Positions 10,601-13,251 of a stretch of DNA of 13,533 bases are shown one piece after another. Position 1 is the first letter of the stretch. Each line of letters opens with the position of its first letter. Source of the DNA: Baffinella frigidus (lineage: Eukaryota; Cryptophyceae; Cryptomonadales; Baffinellaceae); assembly GCA_026770585.1 (NCBI GenBank), contig MU647625.1, positions 39,865 through 53,397 on the forward strand. The letters are read 5' to 3'. The notes beneath the pieces are model-generated. The model had not been told where the DNA came from, did no database searches, and was given only the letters and a program-made list of their open reading frames with translations. Made by a program: the position numbers and the translations under genes.

Positions 10601-12890
10601 GTACGGGATTTTCGGCCCAAAAAACCCTATACGAACAGTCCACTTCAGGATCCAAACAAGCCATAGTTCACTCCACTGCTACCAGGGGGATCTTGCTAAC
10701 GTCAACCCCCCCACACAGCGGGCTGCGAAGGGATTTTTGGCCCAAAATGGGCCGAGGTTCCGTTACCTTATCCGTAGGAACCCCACTATGCCCCTACGGG
10801 TTGCCTACCGTAGGGTCGTAGGTCTTGTCGCTTCGGGGTTATTCAAAATCTCTTGGAAGTCCGCTGTGTGGATACAATCCTGGGCGAAGTAAAGCGAATT
10901 ATCGCTTTTAACCCCTAAACCCTACCCACAGACAAAAGGGCTCTAGTATTTGTACATATTATGGGTGGGGGGTGCATCTTGTCATCATATCAATGCATAA
11001 GACAGCATAAAACTTTAGATGGACGCATCGATTTTCGAGATTTTCATTTCCCGACTCCCCGACCCGACCTCGAGAAAATCCGCGCTGACCCGAAAAGTAC
11101 AATGTCGCTTTAAACCCCTACATCCTACCCACAGACCGCGTCGAACGCGGACGGCGGGGGATGCAACACGCCCCCGACATTGCAAGTCTTGGGGAACGTC
11201 ACACTCACAACCGTCGAGGACCTCACCACAGGTCTTACGAAACTCAGTGGAAATTGGAGCCATTCCAGCGGAAGATGAGGACATATTTCTGGTTTAGGGT
11301 TTAGGTCTGCTCCCCCCTTTGTCAGCCCGTGCTGCAGCTCTGCCCCGAGTCGATCTGGGCACCCCCTCAGATCTTGTATCGGGAGGGCTCACCCCAGATC
11401 CTGTAGAGCGTTTGCGGTAATTGTTGTCCGTTTTGAAAGTGCGATTTTCCGGTTTTCCGGTTTTCATTTGCCCCCCCCCCCGATTCATTTGTACCAGAGA
11501 AGTGTCCATTTAAAACATTCAACGACCTTTACAACATTTTAAAAAACCGTAAAACCGGAAAATCGCACCTTCAAAACGGACAACAATTACCGCAAACGCT
11601 CTATCATCCCAGATCCTGCACCGCACCGGTATGGTGCGGCATATGAGATAATGGGTAGCCTACCATTTGACAAAGTTATAAAAGAAGATTGTAATTTATA
11701 AACCCGTTCATACATTAGAAGTTGGCAAGAAATGGGGCGATGCTAGTGTGTTCTAGCGTCGTGTAGATACCTGTTTCAACGCATGGAGGAACCGCCGGTA
11801 GCGAATGTACCCGGCCCAGACAAGTCCTGGGCAACGTCTCGATAACGTCGAGGACCTCGGCACAGGTCTTACGCCACTCAGTGAAAATTGTTATCGAGAC
11901 GTTGCCCAGGACGGTTGTTATCGAGACGTAAAATTGTTATCGAGACGTTGCCCAGGACGGTTGTGGGCAACGTCTCGATAACAACCGTCCTGGGCAACGT
12001 CTCGATAACATTTTTTTCGTCGAGGACCTCAGCACAGGTCTTACGCCACTCAGTGAAAATTGGGGCCATTTCGACGGACGGTAAGGATTTATTTGAGTTT
12101 TACATTGCGATTTTTGTCCCCCGTGTTGAAAAAATGTCCGGGTGCATCTCGTACCCCCCTCTCAAAAAAGTGTTTTGGTTGCAACCGGTTGCAACCGTTG
12201 CAGAAATGCTATGCAGAGCCTGGAAGGGCTATTTTTAAAACCGGGTTCTTCACGAAAGTAGTAGCCGCAGTACAAACCTATCCACACGGTGGACTGCGGA
12301 CCTTTCAACAAAAGTCAACTTGCCCAGATATAATCGACTTGAAGATTTTCTGGTGTAAATTTGGTCACGTAACACCCCAGAACCCGGCCCTAAATTCAAA
12401 TCCGAAACCCTCGAAGCCCACCGAGTGGGGGTCGACAGCAACGTGTCAAACTAGTGACCGGAACCGCAATACGTCATCCCGGACGATCATTGTTTTATTA
12501 TAAAACATGTCCGGGTGCAGCTCCTGCCCCCCCCCCCCCCCAAAGTTACGACCCCTCACGGTCCCGTTGCCCTCACCAGAAAAAATAGCCGTAAGAGGCC
12601 TTGACTATGACGAGCCCCTTCCGTCACACCGTCCAGCCCTCTGCCAACGTTGCTAGGGGTGGAGTTGACTGATTTCCCCCGCCTTTGGAGTTGACTGAAT
12701 TTCCGCGGACGTGCGGCAGGGTGCACGTACGTGTTCGGAGTGCTCGCTGCCAACGCGCTCGGCGAGGGTGCCGAGGTCCTCTCCGCGTGGGTGCGGGCAG
12801 AGGGGGGGTCAACAGCCCCGCGGAACTTCACAGCAGCCCCCGCGCTCGCGCGGGAGGCTGCGTTGTCGTGGATGCTCCCGGACGACACGG
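1551..12890 (+). CDS. Multi-exon gene for a protein of tandem fibronectin type III domains (internal part)
   Basis: Eleven + strand coding islands, listed separately below, join through GT-AG introns with matching phase at all ten junctions and give about 396 codons without a stop. The predicted protein shows the FN3 pattern repeatedly: a Pro-rich linker, a B-strand Trp (LTLVWSTP, MVLAWSPP, ALSWMLP), a C-strand Tyr (LSGYQ, VSYQVEV, THYAI), and an F-strand Y-x-V-R-x-x-N motif (YYVRVTA, YLASVRAKN, YVFGVLAAN). FN3 is a roughly 90-residue beta sandwich common in extracellular adhesion and receptor proteins; location and partners cannot be read here. Introns run from about 650 to 1600 bp and carry telomere-like arrays and decayed exon copies. 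Start and end are outside the window. The exon chain rests on phase and domain logic only, without transcript evidence. Confidence 0.7.
1640..2110 (+). repeat. Degenerate G-rich telomere-like array (TTTGGGG, GTTGGGG, GTGTAGG variants)
   Basis: The + strand carries runs such as ggggtttggggtttgggg near 1683-1720, gttgggggttgggggttggg near 1915-1945 and gtgtagggtgtagggtgtgg near 1975-2040. It lies in the intron after exon 1551-1634. A piece of that exon's 3' end and donor recurs inside it at 1879-1898. Confidence 0.85.
1879..1898 (+). pseudogene. Fragment of the 3' end of exon 1551-1634
   Basis: ctcttcactgatgtatgtcc repeats the exon end and donor at 1623-1642 with one base change. The rest of the exon is missing or unrecognisable, so this is a decayed duplicate embedded in telomere-like sequence. 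Confidence 0.6.
2196..2279 (+). repeat. Perfect (TTTAGGG)12 array
   Basis: Twelve uninterrupted TTTAGGG units, the plant/green-alga/dinoflagellate-type telomere repeat, with degenerate units on both sides (2171-2195 and 2280-2304). It is internal to a gene, so it is an interstitial telomere-type sequence. Confidence 0.95.
2305..2682. other. Unique spacer between oppositely oriented telomere-like arrays
   Basis: No FN3 island was recognised. It holds a hairpin (TCCCGGCCC at 2384-2392, GGGCCGGGA at 2399-2407) and a 14-bp palindrome AGGTCACGTGACCT at 2411-2424. The G-rich array ends to its left and the C-rich array begins to its right. Confidence 0.6.
2683..2935 (-). repeat. C-rich telomere-like array (CCCTAAA, CCCTCAA, CCCCAAA)
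   Basis: The + strand shows repeated ccctaaa, ccctcaa and ccccaaa units, opposite in orientation to the block at 1640-2300. It is interrupted at about 2856-2888 by a ccatcaacaaatacacaaac segment. Confidence 0.85.
2941..2980. repeat. (CCAA)10 microsatellite with flanking minisatellite
   Basis: Ten CCAA units. The flanks at 2846-3072 repeat segments such as cacacaaacaggcaaac and caaacgatgacccacacg several times, forming a degenerate tandem repeat that runs up to exon 3096. Confidence 0.9.
3096..3158 (+). CDS. FN3 exon, linker between two domains
   Basis: Twenty-one codons, phase 0 to 0. The acceptor is gcccag (ending 3095) and the donor GTACTT is at 3159. The product is SSTLSAFVLTV then PSAPQNAFLN: the G strand of one FN3 domain, the Pro-containing linker and the A strand of the next. 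Joined to the exon at 3807 it reads PQNAFLN-VTGSEELTLVW, a well-formed FN3 start. The upstream pyrimidine tract is poor, so the acceptor could lie a few codons earlier. A sister copy lies at 3206-3270. Confidence 0.65.
3206..3270 (+). CDS. Duplicate of exon 3096-3158 (alternative or decaying exon)
   Basis: The stretch from about 3209 to 3274 repeats 3100-3164 with scattered substitutions. It reads FETLSAFVLTVPLDPLNIFLS and keeps the frame, a donor (GTACAT at 3271) and an upstream AG (catag, ending 3205). If that AG is used, the entry phase (1) does not match the exon at 1551, whereas the 3096 copy does match. It could be a mutually exclusive exon or a young duplicate not yet decayed. Confidence 0.45.
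3275..3510 (-). repeat. CCCTAAA/CCCTGAA array with (CCCTAAA)7 core
   Basis: Degenerate ccctgaa and ccctata units lead into seven perfect CCCTAAA units at 3451-3499. It lies in the intron between exons 3096 and 3807. Confidence 0.9.
3580..3668 (-). repeat. Inverted copy of the 1262-1343 exon-flank repeat
   Basis: The reverse complement reads cagggcaatcgataagattc, then gtttagatggactgtatcc, then gtgacgcccccggtggctgc. It translates as WTVSVTPPVAAKWAKSSA then a stop, so it is a broken FN3-exon copy. It mirrors copy 1 across the whole telomere-like block. Confidence 0.75.
3807..3896 (+). CDS. FN3 exon, A to C strands
   Basis: Exactly thirty codons, phase 0 to 0. The acceptor is gcgaacag (ending 3806); the donor CAG/GTCCTA at 3897 is weak at +3. 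The product is VTGSEELTLVWSTPDD then LGRGAFDTTLSGYQ, with the B-strand Trp, the P-x-D-D turn and the C-strand Tyr. It splices in phase to the exon at 4931 (SGYQ-VSIYTSE), completing an FN3 domain. A decayed copy including the intron edge lies at 4132-4197. Confidence 0.75.
4132..4197 (+). pseudogene. Decayed copy of exon 3807-3896 and its donor
   Basis: The segment aligns with 3854-3919, across the exon end and the intron start. It still reads LGCGAFATTLSAYRV without a stop, and the donor GT is kept (taccgg/gttctg). The upstream half with the core Trp is missing. Two more caccag/gtt or taccag/gtt donor-like fragments lie nearby at about 4074-4086 and 4284-4296. Confidence 0.7.
4374..4534. mobile_element. 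MITE family A, copy 1 (161 bp)
   Basis: Terminal inverted repeats CCACACAGCGG and CCGCTGCGTGG (one mismatch). The interior shares ccgtta, atccgt, cccctatgtccctacggg, aggtct, tcgctt and attcaaaatcccttcgaag with copies at 6401 and 10711. It carries no coding sequence. I could not identify a target-site duplication or superfamily. Confidence 0.8.
4660..4793 (+). pseudogene. Weak FN3-like island
   Basis: The frame reads ARFYVARVHASVSDTLTM then SRFSSSATGTSFDY and a stop. FYVARVHA resembles an FN3 F strand and SSATGTSF a following B strand. It sits in the intron between exons 3807 and 4931, which join perfectly without it, so it is more likely a stray exon copy than a used exon. Confidence 0.25.
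4795..4920. other. AT-rich intron end before exon 4931
   Basis: This is the most AT-rich stretch of the window (taaataacgacaaataacta, ttttataataataaatgc, aattaaataatacaaaatta). It is contiguous with the acceptor at 4930 and may supply the branch-point region. It differs sharply in base composition from all neighbouring introns. Confidence 0.5.
4931..5094 (+). CDS. FN3 exon, C' to G strands
   Basis: Fifty-four codons plus two bases (exit phase 2). The acceptor is ccctggcag (ending 4930), after an AT-rich stretch that could serve as branch-point region, and the donor GTACCT is at 5095. The product contains VSIYTSEQTL, VFTTLTKGTTYLASVRAKN and DNGGYSDW. LTKGTTYxxxVRAxN is a textbook FN3 E-F loop and F strand. 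This is the clearest FN3 segment in the window. Confidence 0.85.
5119..5217. repeat. Minisatellite, ~20-bp unit, five copies
   Basis: Degenerate units of the form ttgccgaaagttgatcacc. It starts 25 bp after the donor of exon 4931-5094 and ends at the decayed copy of that exon. Confidence 0.85.
5217..5294 (+). pseudogene. Copy of exon 4931-5094, 3' half
   Basis: The frame reads VFVTLTKGMTPGYVASVRSKN then VGADK, aligned to VFTTLTKGTTYLASVRAKN of the parent with a small in-frame insertion. It breaks off before the GGYSDW end and has no clear donor. The frame has been kept despite many substitutions. Confidence 0.65.
5309..5330. repeat. 22-bp sequence repeated inverted at 12402-12423
   Basis: The reverse complement of 5309-5330 is identical to 12402-12423 (starts ccgaaaccctcgaagcccac). 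The two sites are about 7.1 kb apart, each beside a decayed exon copy. Confidence 0.8.
5447..5570 (+). pseudogene. Linker-exon family, copy A
   Basis: After a ggtag acceptor-like site the frame reads FTFAGTCSAGFVHN. It shares flanking sequence (attagtaccacgaacataaa, cggaccgatctgcga) with copy B at 5591-5737. The 3' half of the linker exon (ESTCGVMAIG) and its donor are absent. Confidence 0.5.
5591..5737 (+). pseudogene. Linker-exon family, copy B
   Basis: Reads FAFAGTCSAGLVHN after ggtag. It has the same architecture as copy A plus an insertion, including the palindrome CGAAATTTCG near 5657-5670. No good donor is seen. A and B together form a tandem duplication of about 147 bp. Confidence 0.5.
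5856..5890 (-). repeat. Short CCCTAAA array abutting the linker-exon acceptor
   Basis: aaaccctaaaccctaaaacc followed by cctgaaccctag; the final unit supplies the AG acceptor at 5892. Confidence 0.8.
5893..5963 (+). CDS. Linker exon between FN3 domains
   Basis: Seventy-one bases. It enters with one base and leaves with one base (ATC G/GTGAGG, a near-consensus donor at 5964). The acceptor is aaccctag, ending 5892 inside a short CCCTAAA array. The product is FAFGGTCETSFV then TRESTCGVMAIG, with two Cys and no clear FN3 signature. Entry phase matches exon 4931-5094 (forming YSDW-FAF) and exit phase matches exon 6897 (MAIG-PPGVV). Related copies lie at 5447-5570, 5591-5737 and 6147-6210, and of the four only this one keeps acceptor, frame and donor. 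Confidence 0.55.
5985..6130 (+). repeat. Homopurine tract ending in (GGGA)n
   Basis: Starting about 20 bp after the donor at 5964, the + strand is nearly all purine, ending in about seventeen GGGA units (6057-6127). Such tracts can form triplex or slip. A second tract follows the next exon copy at 6234-6330. Confidence 0.9.
6147..6210 (+). pseudogene. Linker-exon family, copy D
   Basis: Repeats gggaacgtgctcggccgggc, then tcgacgtgcggcgttatggc, then the donor catcg/gtgagg at 6211, matching exon 5893-5963. The frame hits a stop (CTG GTG TAA) after an indel, so it is broken. Only the 3' part and donor are well kept. Confidence 0.65.
6234..6330 (+). repeat. Second (GGGA)n tract
   Basis: A homopurine tract with about twelve GGGA units (6254-6302), placed after copy D just as the first tract follows the intact exon. 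Exon, donor and tract were therefore duplicated as a unit. Confidence 0.85.
6401..6560. mobile_element. MITE family A, copy 2 (160 bp)
   Basis: CCACACAGCGG at 6401-6411 and CCGCTGTGTGG at 6550-6560 are perfect inverted repeats, extendable by CAG/CTG to 14 bp (6398-6563). The right half matches copies 1 and 3 closely; the left interior (gagaatatgttcaagtctaa) has diverged or been replaced. Confidence 0.8.
6674..6715. repeat. 42-bp near-perfect palindrome
   Basis: Two exact 20-bp arms (6674-6693 and 6696-6715) with a TG spacer; the left arm is TGATCACGTTTCCGTACGGA. No protein or terminator context is seen; it lies in the intron before exon 6897. Confidence 0.95.
6897..7009 (+). CDS. FN3 exon, linker to B strand
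   Basis: Two bases plus thirty-seven codons, exit phase 0. The acceptor is cttccaccag (ending 6896) and the donor GTAAAC is at 7010. The product reads PPGVVRNVALSYGT, MVLAWSPPADDGSGGS and AYGG: the PP-G-V start, core Trp and P-P-A-D-D-G turn of FN3. It joins at phase 0 to the exon at 7784. The intron starts directly with a CCCTACA/CCCTCAA telomere-like array. A copy that lost the Trp lies at 7278-7333. Confidence 0.8.
7010..7115 (-). repeat. Telomere-like array in the intron after exon 6897-7009
   Basis: Degenerate ccctaca, ccctcaa and cctagat units begin at the donor. The sequence that follows (ggggggagcgccgcctacgc, gtgcgtcccatctc) recurs at 7501-7537. Confidence 0.8.
7181..7235 (+). repeat. 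GTTGAC/ggtacaaat intron repeat
   Basis: The segment gactattcgtaagttgacat, then gcgtgtggtacaaatccgtg, then aactttg matches 4203-4257 and, inverted, 541-600. It is a dispersed intron repeat of about 55 bp. Confidence 0.7.
7261..7333 (+). pseudogene. Copy of exon 6897-7009 with an inverted piece in front
   Basis: Positions 7278-7333 repeat the Trp-turn part of the exon, but the Trp codon TGG has become AGG (LAW to LAR). An exact 16-bp inverted copy of its beginning, GCGAGTACCATTCGGG, lies at 7261-7276, making a hairpin with a 6-base loop. Confidence 0.75.
7340..7495 (-). repeat. CCCTAAA / CCTAGAT array
   Basis: ccctaaa units alternate with cctagatcctaaa units, following the decayed copy of exon 6897 just as the array at 7010 follows the real one. 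Confidence 0.85.
7549..7650. repeat. Minisatellite, 19-bp unit, five copies
   Basis: Units of the form GTTGACCGACTATTCGTAA with few changes. Single units of the same word occur at 4203, 7181 and, inverted, near 585. Confidence 0.9.
7654..7686. repeat. GAACTTCCG inverted repeat
   Basis: gaacttccg followed by cggaag and cggaagttc forms a short hairpin-prone segment just after the minisatellite. Both arms also carry a central ttccgtgacggaa pairing. Confidence 0.6.
7784..7892 (+). CDS. FN3 exon, C to E strands
   Basis: Thirty-six codons plus one base. The acceptor is gcacaccag (ending 7783); the donor GTCTGC at 7893 is weak. The product is VSYQVEVSGSATETATLG then NVVNYTTQVALVTGTAYT, with the C-strand Tyr, V-E-V and an E-F turn VTGTAYT. 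Exit phase 1 joins the exon at 8531, giving GTAYT-GRTRAVN. The intron becomes CCCTAAA-rich a few bases past the donor. Confidence 0.75.
7900..8030 (-). repeat. CCCTAAA/CCCTGAA array
   Basis: ccctaaa units give way to a tandem of ccctgaaccctgcaccataa followed by atcct, in the intron after exon 7784-7892. Confidence 0.85.
8038..8318. repeat. Segment flanked by direct repeats, containing a 24-bp palindrome
   Basis: cgctctcagcaaagctcaca near 8040 recurs as cgctctcagcaaggctcaca near 8295. Between them the sequence is GC-rich without an FN3 frame. It holds the perfect 24-bp palindrome at 8258-8281 (half: ACGGTTGTCGGA). The flanking repeats might mark an insertion about 255 bp long. Confidence 0.6.
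8531..8657 (+). CDS. FN3 exon, F-G strands plus start of next domain
   Basis: The acceptor is ggggtttgcag (ending 8530) and the donor CAG/GTTATA is at 8658. The product reads RTRAVNVLQAGDWSSSSD, then LTALILPNDV, SNLNVSRISGTSFR. This is the end of one FN3 domain and the A-B strands of the next. Exit phase 2 joins the exon at 9451. The donor lies inside the first unit of an 18-bp minisatellite (TTATAGCCCTACAA), so splice site and repeat are merged. A copy of the 3' half lies at 8779-8842. Confidence 0.75.
8655..8790. repeat. Minisatellite, ~18-bp TTATAGCCCTACAA unit
   Basis: About seven degenerate units beginning at the donor of exon 8531-8657. A few more units follow the exon copy at 8855-8890. 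The unit contains a GTTATAG that serves as the donor at 8658. Confidence 0.8.
8779..8842 (+). pseudogene. Copy of the 3' half of exon 8531-8657
   Basis: Repeats cccttatcctacccaacgtc, then tctcaaacctcaacgtttcg, then gacgagtttcag, almost base for base. The donor has become GC (cag/gcgagt), the accepted minor donor class, so it may be weakly usable. The first half of the exon is absent. Confidence 0.75.
9080..9185. repeat. Imperfect long hairpin
   Basis: CATGTCCCCTT (9115-9125) pairs exactly with AAGGGGACATG (9137-9147). Pairing continues imperfectly outward (ttatcttcatt against aacgaagatta) for about 35 bp per arm. It could be a MITE remnant or a foldback RNA; no evidence distinguishes these. 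Confidence 0.55.
9245..9440 (-). repeat. CCCTAAA / CCCCAAC array before exon 9451
   Basis: Perfect and degenerate ccctaaa units at 9252-9340 followed by cccccaacc units to about 9415. It supplies a pyrimidine-rich context for the acceptor at 9450. Confidence 0.85.
9451..9535 (+). CDS. FN3 exon, B to C strands
   Basis: One base plus twenty-eight codons, exit phase 0. The acceptor is accctggccag (ending 9450) and the donor CAG/GTACCA is at 9536. The product is VEYNRPNQTGTGDDAW then PLTHYAITSTAQ. Together with the previous exon it gives TSFR-VEYNRP, the B strand with Tyr in place of the usual Trp, followed by the Tyr of strand C. Two further copies lie downstream at 9633-9675 and 9787-9870. Confidence 0.75.
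9633..9675 (+). pseudogene. Partial copy of exon 9451-9535, donor lost
   Basis: cgtggcccctcacgcactac then agcatcacttcaacagcgca repeats the second half of the exon. The donor CAGGTA is changed to CAAGCA, so it cannot act as a 5' splice site. Confidence 0.75.
9787..9870 (+). pseudogene. Full-length copy of exon 9451-9535, acceptor lost
   Basis: Reads EYDRPNQTGTGDDAW then PLSRYSITSTAQ with donor CAG/GTATGC at 9871 intact. The acceptor ccag/ggtgg of the parent is replaced by cttttggagtac, so no in-phase AG remains. It is recent, with few substitutions. Confidence 0.7.
9893..10125 (-). repeat. Telomere-like array with an interruption
   Basis: ccctaaa units at 9898-9960, a short unique insert (cgcgtgaaagctctcggctg), then degenerate ccctaca, ccctata and ccctaac units to about 10120. 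Confidence 0.85.
10237..10260. repeat. 24-bp perfect palindrome
   Basis: AAAATAGCCAGATCTGGC followed by TATTTT is an exact inverted repeat with no loop. Its core GCCAGATCTGGC is the same as that of the palindrome at 1086-1101. Confidence 0.95.
10319..10370 (+). pseudogene. Fragment of the exon 11135 type, copy 1
   Basis: Reads AVNADGGGCNEPST then a stop, against ASNADGGGCNTPPT of the exon. The in-frame TAG shows it is dead. Confidence 0.65.
10471..10519 (+). pseudogene. Fragment of the exon 11135 type, copy 2
   Basis: After a cacacccag acceptor-like site it reads ADGGGCSEPPTLQPS then a stop. It aligns to the exon start but loses frame and identity after about 45 bp. Confidence 0.65.
10582..10620. 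repeat. 39-bp hairpin with 18-bp exact arms
   Basis: TTGGGCCGAAAATCCCGT (10582-10599) pairs with 10603-10620 across a CGT loop. The arm resembles the interior of MITE family A (ggggattttcggcccaa at 4392-4410), so it may derive from that family. Confidence 0.9.
10711..10871. mobile_element. MITE family A, copy 3 (161 bp)
   Basis: CCACACAGCGG at 10711-10721 and CCGCTGTGTGG at 10861-10871, perfect. The interior matches copy 1 along its whole length (cggcccaaaatgggccg type hairpin, cccctacgggttgcctaccg, attcaaaatctcttggaagt). The flanks show no clear duplication. Confidence 0.85.
10872..11134. other. Intron end before exon 11135, nothing coding recognised
   Basis: It contains isolated telomere-like words (cccctaaaccctacccacag, later taaacccctacatcctaccc) and a short match to the 1262 repeat (actttagatggacgcatcg near 11012). 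The two cctacccacag sites, at 10921-10931 and 11124-11134, are a duplicated acceptor; the second one precedes the exon. Confidence 0.5.
11135..11246 (+). CDS. FN3 exon, C' to E strands
   Basis: Thirty-seven codons plus one base. The acceptor is tcctacccacag (ending 11134) and the donor CTCA/GTGGAA is at 11247. The product is TASNADGGGCNTPPTLQVLG then NVTLTTVEDLTTGLTKL. Splicing to the exon at 12720 gives LTTGLTKL-R-CTYVFGVLAAN, a correct FN3 E-F loop and F strand. Three partial or broken relatives lie at 10319-10370, 10471-10519 and 11791-12052. Confidence 0.65.
11406..11601. mobile_element. MITE family B: 196 bp, 51-bp terminal inverted repeats, TA flanks
   Basis: The left terminus 11406-11456 (starts GAGCGTTTGCGGTAATTGTT) and right terminus 11551-11601 are inverted repeats with one mismatch in 51. 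TA dinucleotides flank both ends (11404-11405, 11602-11603), as expected for Tc1/mariner-type insertion. The interior holds a C12 run and no coding sequence. The near-identical arms suggest recent mobility. Confidence 0.85.
11791..12052 (+). pseudogene. Broken, folded-back copy of exon 11135-11246
   Basis: The start reads QVLGNVSIT as in the parent QVLGNVTLT. At 11846 the copy goes straight to GTCGAGG with four bases lost and runs to a donor-like CTCA/GTGAAA at 11881. An inverted-repeat insert follows (11890-12009). The 3' half then appears again at 12018-12052, also with a GTGAAA donor. Both paths are frameshifted, so it cannot replace the parent exon. Confidence 0.75.
11889..12010. repeat. 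Nested inverted repeat, 41-bp arms
   Basis: Positions 11889-11929 are the exact reverse complement of 11970-12010. The 40-base loop carries a further copy of the same word. GTTATCGAGACGTTGCCC or its complement occurs at 11824, 11890, 11936, 11965 and 11987, with a shorter one at 11917. All derive from one 23-bp piece of the exon. Confidence 0.95.
12053..12435. other. Intron sequence, nothing coding recognised
   Basis: Apart from the palindrome at 12177 and the 22-bp inverted match at 12402-12423, I see no FN3 motif, array or element in this stretch. Confidence 0.5.
12177..12196. repeat. Doubled self-complementary 10-mer
   Basis: GGTTGCAACC occurs twice in a row; each copy and the pair are perfect palindromes. 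Confidence 0.95.
12436..12471 (+). pseudogene. Possible shortened copy of exon 7784-7892
   Basis: agcaacgtgtcaaa then ctagtgaccggaaccgcaat resembles aacgttgtcaac and ctcgtgaccggcacggccta of that exon, with the middle missing. One frame still reads KLVTGTAI. The match is short and could be chance. Confidence 0.35.
12720..12890 (+). CDS. FN3 exon, F-G strands plus A-B strands of the next domain
   Basis: Two bases, fifty-six codons and one base. The acceptor is gtgcggcag (ending 12719) and the donor GTAAGA at 12891 is near consensus. The product reads CTYVFGVLAANALGEG, AEVLSAWVRAEGGSTAPRNF and ALAREAALSWMLPDDTG: the F strand, the linker, then a new FN3 domain with its core Trp and P-D-D-T-G turn. 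The continuation lies beyond the window. Fragments of this exon recur at 12957-12990, 13090-13134 and 13403-13420. Confidence 0.8.
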
Positions 12891-12894
12891 GTAA

Positions 12895-12990
12895 GACCCA
12901 CACCCTCTACAGCCAACACTCAACCCTACACCTTACACCCTACACCCTGCACCCTACGCGGCCTTGGCGTGGACGATCCCTGACGACACT
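12895..12990 (+). pseudogene. Telomere-like array plus fragment of exon 12720-12890
   Basis: After the donor come ccctaca and ccttaca units (about 12900-12955), then 12957-12990 reads AALAWTIPDDT, a copy of the exon end AALSWMLPDDT. A C14 run and AG follow at 12992-13006. Confidence 0.65.
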
Positions 12991-13006
12991 GCCCCCCCCC
13001 CCCCAG

Positions 13007-13092
13007 GGGTTCAGGGTTTACATGACATCAACCCGACATGGGGGTTAGGATTTATGATCAGGTTCAGGGTTTAGGGTTTAGGGTTTAGGAAC
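13007..13092 (+). repeat. G-rich telomere-like stretch
   Basis: ggttcagggtttac and later caggttcagggtttagggtt occur on the + strand, opposite to most arrays in this half of the window. Confidence 0.7.
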
Positions 13093-13134
13093 TTCACGGC
13101 GGCTCCTGCGCTCGCGCGCCTCGTAGCAGCGGCC
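13090..13134 (+). pseudogene. Fragment of exon 12720-12890
   Basis: aacttcacggcggctcctgc then gctcgcgcgcc reads NFTAAPALARLVAA against NFTAAPALAREAAL of the parent. It is cut off before the Trp and runs into a C-rich tract at 13138-13150. Confidence 0.7.
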
Positions 13135-13167
13135 GAGCCCCCCCCCCCCCGGATATTCGGGGGGAAA

Positions 13168-13251
13168 GCGGTTAGAACCTAGGGCAAATGGATACGATTC
13201 TAGTACAAATAGTTGAGATGGACTGTATCCGTGAAGCCCCCGGTGCTGCTA
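13168..13251 (+). repeat. Exon-flank repeat, copy 3 of 3
   Basis: Carries agggcaaatggatacgattc, then agatggactgtatccgtgaa, then gcccccggtgctgct, as at 1262-1343 and inverted at 3580-3668. Confidence 0.75.

Noticed and set aside
10341-10892. A 183-codon open frame on the + strand
   Set aside because: It runs through two exon fragments, a 39-bp hairpin and MITE copy 3 and shows no domain pattern.
11019-11509. Basic, Arg-rich frames on both strands around exon 11135 and MITE B
   Set aside because: They are shadow frames of the exon and of the MITE terminus; only the TASNADGGG frame shows FN3 features.
13007-13048. GFRVYMTSTRHGG after a C14-AG acceptor, resembling an FN3 C strand
   Set aside because: The phase does not fit the donor at 12891, a stop follows at once, and the sequence is largely a degenerate TTCAGGGTTTA telomere-like unit.
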